Shown: piece after piece, positions 61,156 through 64,000 of the stretch
Numbering within the stretch: the stretch's first letter is position 1
Layout: each line of letters starts with the position of its first letter
NCBI GenBank assembly: GCA_029207755.1
Contig: JARCOQ010000006.1
Location: 6,912,013-6,976,012, forward strand
Reading direction: 5' to 3'
DNA length: 64,000 nt
Origin: Chamaea fasciata
Taxonomy: Eukaryota > Chordata > Aves > Passeriformes > Sylviidae
The notes under the pieces: generated by a model
What the model was told of the DNA's origin: nothing
What the model saw: the letters and a program-made list of their open reading frames with translations, nothing else
The model's database searches: none
Program-made: the position numbers and the translations under genes

Positions 61156-61261
61156 GCTTGGAGCAACTTGGTCTAGTGGAAATTGTCCCCGCCCATGGAA
61201 GGGGGGTTGGAACCAGCTGGTCTTTAAGGTTCCTTCCAACCCAAACAATTCTATGCTTCCA
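61156..61261 (+). mobile_element. CR1 LINE 3'-end fragment
   Basis: GCTTGGAGCAACTTGGTCTA, then CCCGCCCATGGAAGGGGGG, TTGGAACCAGCTGGTCTTTA and CCTTCCAACCCAAACAATTC, ending in TTCTATG. This matches the final ~105 bp of an avian CR1 in sense orientation. It is better preserved than the other short CR1 remnants. Confidence 0.92.
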
Positions 61262-64000
61262 TAATATGAGCTTTTCACCCCAGCACCACTGCTAATAAAT
61301 TATTCTAACATTTTCTCACAATTAAATAACTGTTCGAGTTACAAGGTACTGCAGTTTTTAATATATTTAATAACTGTCAGTGTTCTCTCATGGCTACCAG
61401 ATATGAACACTACACATCCACATAAGTTATAAATATATGTAAATGCACACACATATCTATTTTTATGAATGTGTATATGCAATACAATCTTCATAACAGA
61501 TTTAGTATCATTTTCTACATAATTTCATTTGTAACTATGTGTTTAATCACCATCTTTTGAGTAACCTCCAAGTATAAGGGAAAATTTTTGGCATTCTGAT
61601 CAAAATTACAGAAACATTTCCTTCCTGGAATTAAAAAAAAAAAAATTAGATATGGGGAAGGTATATGAAAACCCAAAAGATTTATTTCACCTAATGCCAA
61701 TTTGACTATAACAGCAGTGAATTTTCTCTGAAAGAAACTTACGCTTTTTATATTTTATGTCCCTTTAAAGTTCTTCACATTACCTTTACCTTTGATTAAC
61801 CTAAATTGCTATTTCCCATGTGTGCTCTTTGCCTCCCTGTTGCTCATTCATTTCCCCCACAGATAGATAATGAACATAAAATTAATTCTAACACAGACTG
61901 AACACATTAACAGCCTTATTGGGCTTTTGTATTAAGATGAAAAAGTCTTAAAATATGTTTCTAATGTAGAGAACAATACAATAATGAATTTCAATATGCA
62001 TAACTCGCTTGTTCAAAATATTTCTAAAAAAATATTTATGAAAGTCTTTACTGCTGTAATGTGAAGCTGTAAGCTTCTACATTTTTCAACAGCTAAAAGC
62101 CAGTGCAAATGAAGAATTTCATGATTAACATTTTACAAAGAAGCTCCTTTTATTTGTGCATGTGACTTTCCTTCCTGTGTAGGAACATTGGGAGTTCTGA
62201 AAGGACTGAAAATCTTAATTCTATTATTTTTGCTTTTCCCATTTTTTTTCCTAATAATCTTGTATTGAAATGCTTATCTGTGTTCACTTCTCCTAGTGAA
62301 TACTCTAAGATTGTAAACTTTTCCTAAAGGTCCAATACCTTTCCCTCTACCTCATAAATTACAGCTCCATTGTAATGAGTTAGTGTTATAACAAAGACTC
62401 ACTGGCAATGCAGTGTATTTTAATAGACAAATTACTCTAAATTAAGCTCTAACCATCTGCTCCATTCTCATTTATGGCTCTAAAATGAACGTATTTTAAA
62501 ATTATATCATTTAAAAATAATGCAAATGATTGAAGTCTGCAGCAAGGCTTCCGCATATTTGTTCATTCAGTGTAGCATAGTTATGATAATAGTGATGTTT
62601 CTTCCTTGCTCCAGGCATGTATGAAGGAGAAAGTGGTTAATGCTTGATACAATAAATTTGCAGTTATTATGACACATTAAGTATGTCAAAAAAGATATTT
62701 TACTCCTAGAGAGTTTACACTGAATGTAAATCTCTGTATTGGAGCATCCTGATGGGATACCTGGAGGCAAAGCTTTAGCTAATTCTACAACTTGTAGGGG
62801 GTTAAGGATATCAGAGACATTAAATGCTGACAACTGTAGTTTTAATATGCTGGGGAAATGAAGCTGTTCTATACCACTTTCTGTATTTGTTAACTGTTAT
62901 ACCACCACCAGGGATCTCACTAGGATTTATAGAGAAAGAACATGCTGATAGCTATTTAGAGGGAAAGCAGTAATTTTTTTTCTCAGTAGTAAATTGTGGT
63001 ACAGACTGATAGAGCAGCAAGGAGGAGAAAAGACATGATATTCTCAAAGGATGTAGCTGGAAGTCCAAGTAAATCCCATTTCCTCTCATTGCTTCTCTGC
63101 TTTGTGTTCTCCATATTTTAAAAATATTGCATTAAATGCTTACTTTGATCTCATAAGTGAAATGACTTTATTATTCTTTTTTTACTTCAAAATAAACACC
63201 AGCAGTCTAAGAATATTTATCTCTGGCTTCATGTGACTGTAGCACATGCCTGGGAGACCACTTGTGGAAGGTGCAAAGTATTACTCACCATGCAGAGACA
63301 CCTTTTCTCCTGCCAGACTGGGCAGTCTTCTCATCTTATTGAAACATAAAACAAGATCAGCTGAAATGAAAAAGAGAATCTGACCTGCATATTGTAACCA
63401 TATTCAGCTGAAAGATGGTATCAGTTTTGCCAGTTTGCATTTTCAAAGGTAGCAATTTTGACTGGGCTAAATAATTGGGCTGCCTGCAGAGACAGAGAGA
63501 GCAGTGTGACAAGGCTGTTTTCTCCATGTGTTTTTAAACAGGGTGAATTTCCAGTTGGAAGTGTTACTGTCTGTGGAGAGAGCCTGTTTGAGTGAGGCAG
63601 GCCAGATGCTTCCCTGTTACACAGCTGAAGTTAGACAAGAACACCAAAGTTACCATTCACTCATAACACTCCAGCAATGTCTCCTTTTCAATCATTTAGG
63701 GAATGACATCAATGATTATAAAGGAACATCTGCTGATGGCTTTAGGAGGTATTAAGTTTGGAATGACTAATTTAGTCATATAATTAACAGAAATACGGTT
63801 TGTTTGGCAGAATAGGAAAAACACACTATAGAGATACTGATGATAATTGTGAGGGCCAGTAATAGAAATCAAAATGTATCACTTTAGTACATTACATCTC
63901 TGAGTCTGTCATTCCAAAGTAAGTGCCTCTTAAAACCAGATGCTCCCCCTGCAATATTTGATGTGTGTTTATAATGATGAACAAAGGAGGTATTATATCT
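61262..64000. other. AT-rich unique sequence to window end
   Basis: No gene or repeat family recognised. A 13-A run lies near 61631 and a perfect octamer word ATGCAAAT near 62520. Open frames are under 90 codons. Confidence 0.5.

Noticed and set aside
1..64000. CRISPR arrays, tRNA or rRNA genes, bacterial operons
   Set aside because: No direct-repeat/spacer pattern, cloverleaf or rRNA motif was seen by eye; the sequence is clearly vertebrate.

Overview
The window looks like bird genomic DNA, probably from a songbird. The evidence is several 3'-anchored fragments of CR1 LINEs carrying the avian CR1 tail (CACAGAAT/ATTCTATG-type ends), short AT-rich unique sequence between them, and a full-length, recently inserted endogenous retrovirus whose polymerase resembles class III (ERV-L/spuma-related) elements. 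I recognise no host protein-coding gene, tRNA or rRNA, and no CRISPR array. The host sequence reads as intergenic or intronic.

Layout. 1-36467 is AT-rich unique sequence with CR1 pieces near 5.1, 19.7-20.3, 25.6-25.9 and 29.3-29.4 kb, a TATC microsatellite at 9.62 kb, purine/pyrimidine tracts, and several unusually good inverted repeats (2.53-2.63, 3.37-3.49 and 11.84 kb). 36473-43026 is a complete provirus in + orientation: two 671-bp LTRs, a 5-bp target-site duplication (GCTGG), a primer-binding site that perfectly matches tRNA-Lys1,2, one gag-pro-pol frame and no env. 43032-64000 returns to AT-rich unique sequence, with a C/A low-complexity tract with G-quadruplex potential at 44.0 kb, an internally deleted CR1 at 45.15-46.42 kb, CR1 fragments at 50.87-51.34 and 61.16-61.26 kb, and a GC-rich patch at 57.89-58.07 kb.

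Main result. The provirus keeps one uninterrupted frame, with no frameshift, from about 37271 to 42244. That frame holds 27 in-frame stops, all TAG (18) or TGA (9) and none TAA, many at positions where retroviral motifs normally carry tryptophan (TGG). Other changes at conserved motifs are also G-to-A (protease D-T-G, RNase H T-D-G-S, first integrase Asp). Stop density climbs toward the 3' end, and all six isolated G/A differences between the LTRs have A in the 3' copy. This is the pattern expected if an APOBEC-type cytidine deaminase edited minus-strand cDNA during reverse transcription, and the edited, dead-on-arrival copy then integrated. APOBEC-like editing of ERVs in songbirds is already known as a phenomenon. 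What this window adds is one clean example with intact LTRs, TSD, PBS and an apparent gradient. Secondary points are the Lys primer site on a class III-like element, a gag/pro stop codon lying inside an 8-bp hairpin, and an AGTAAA/AATAAA polyadenylation-signal difference between the LTRs.
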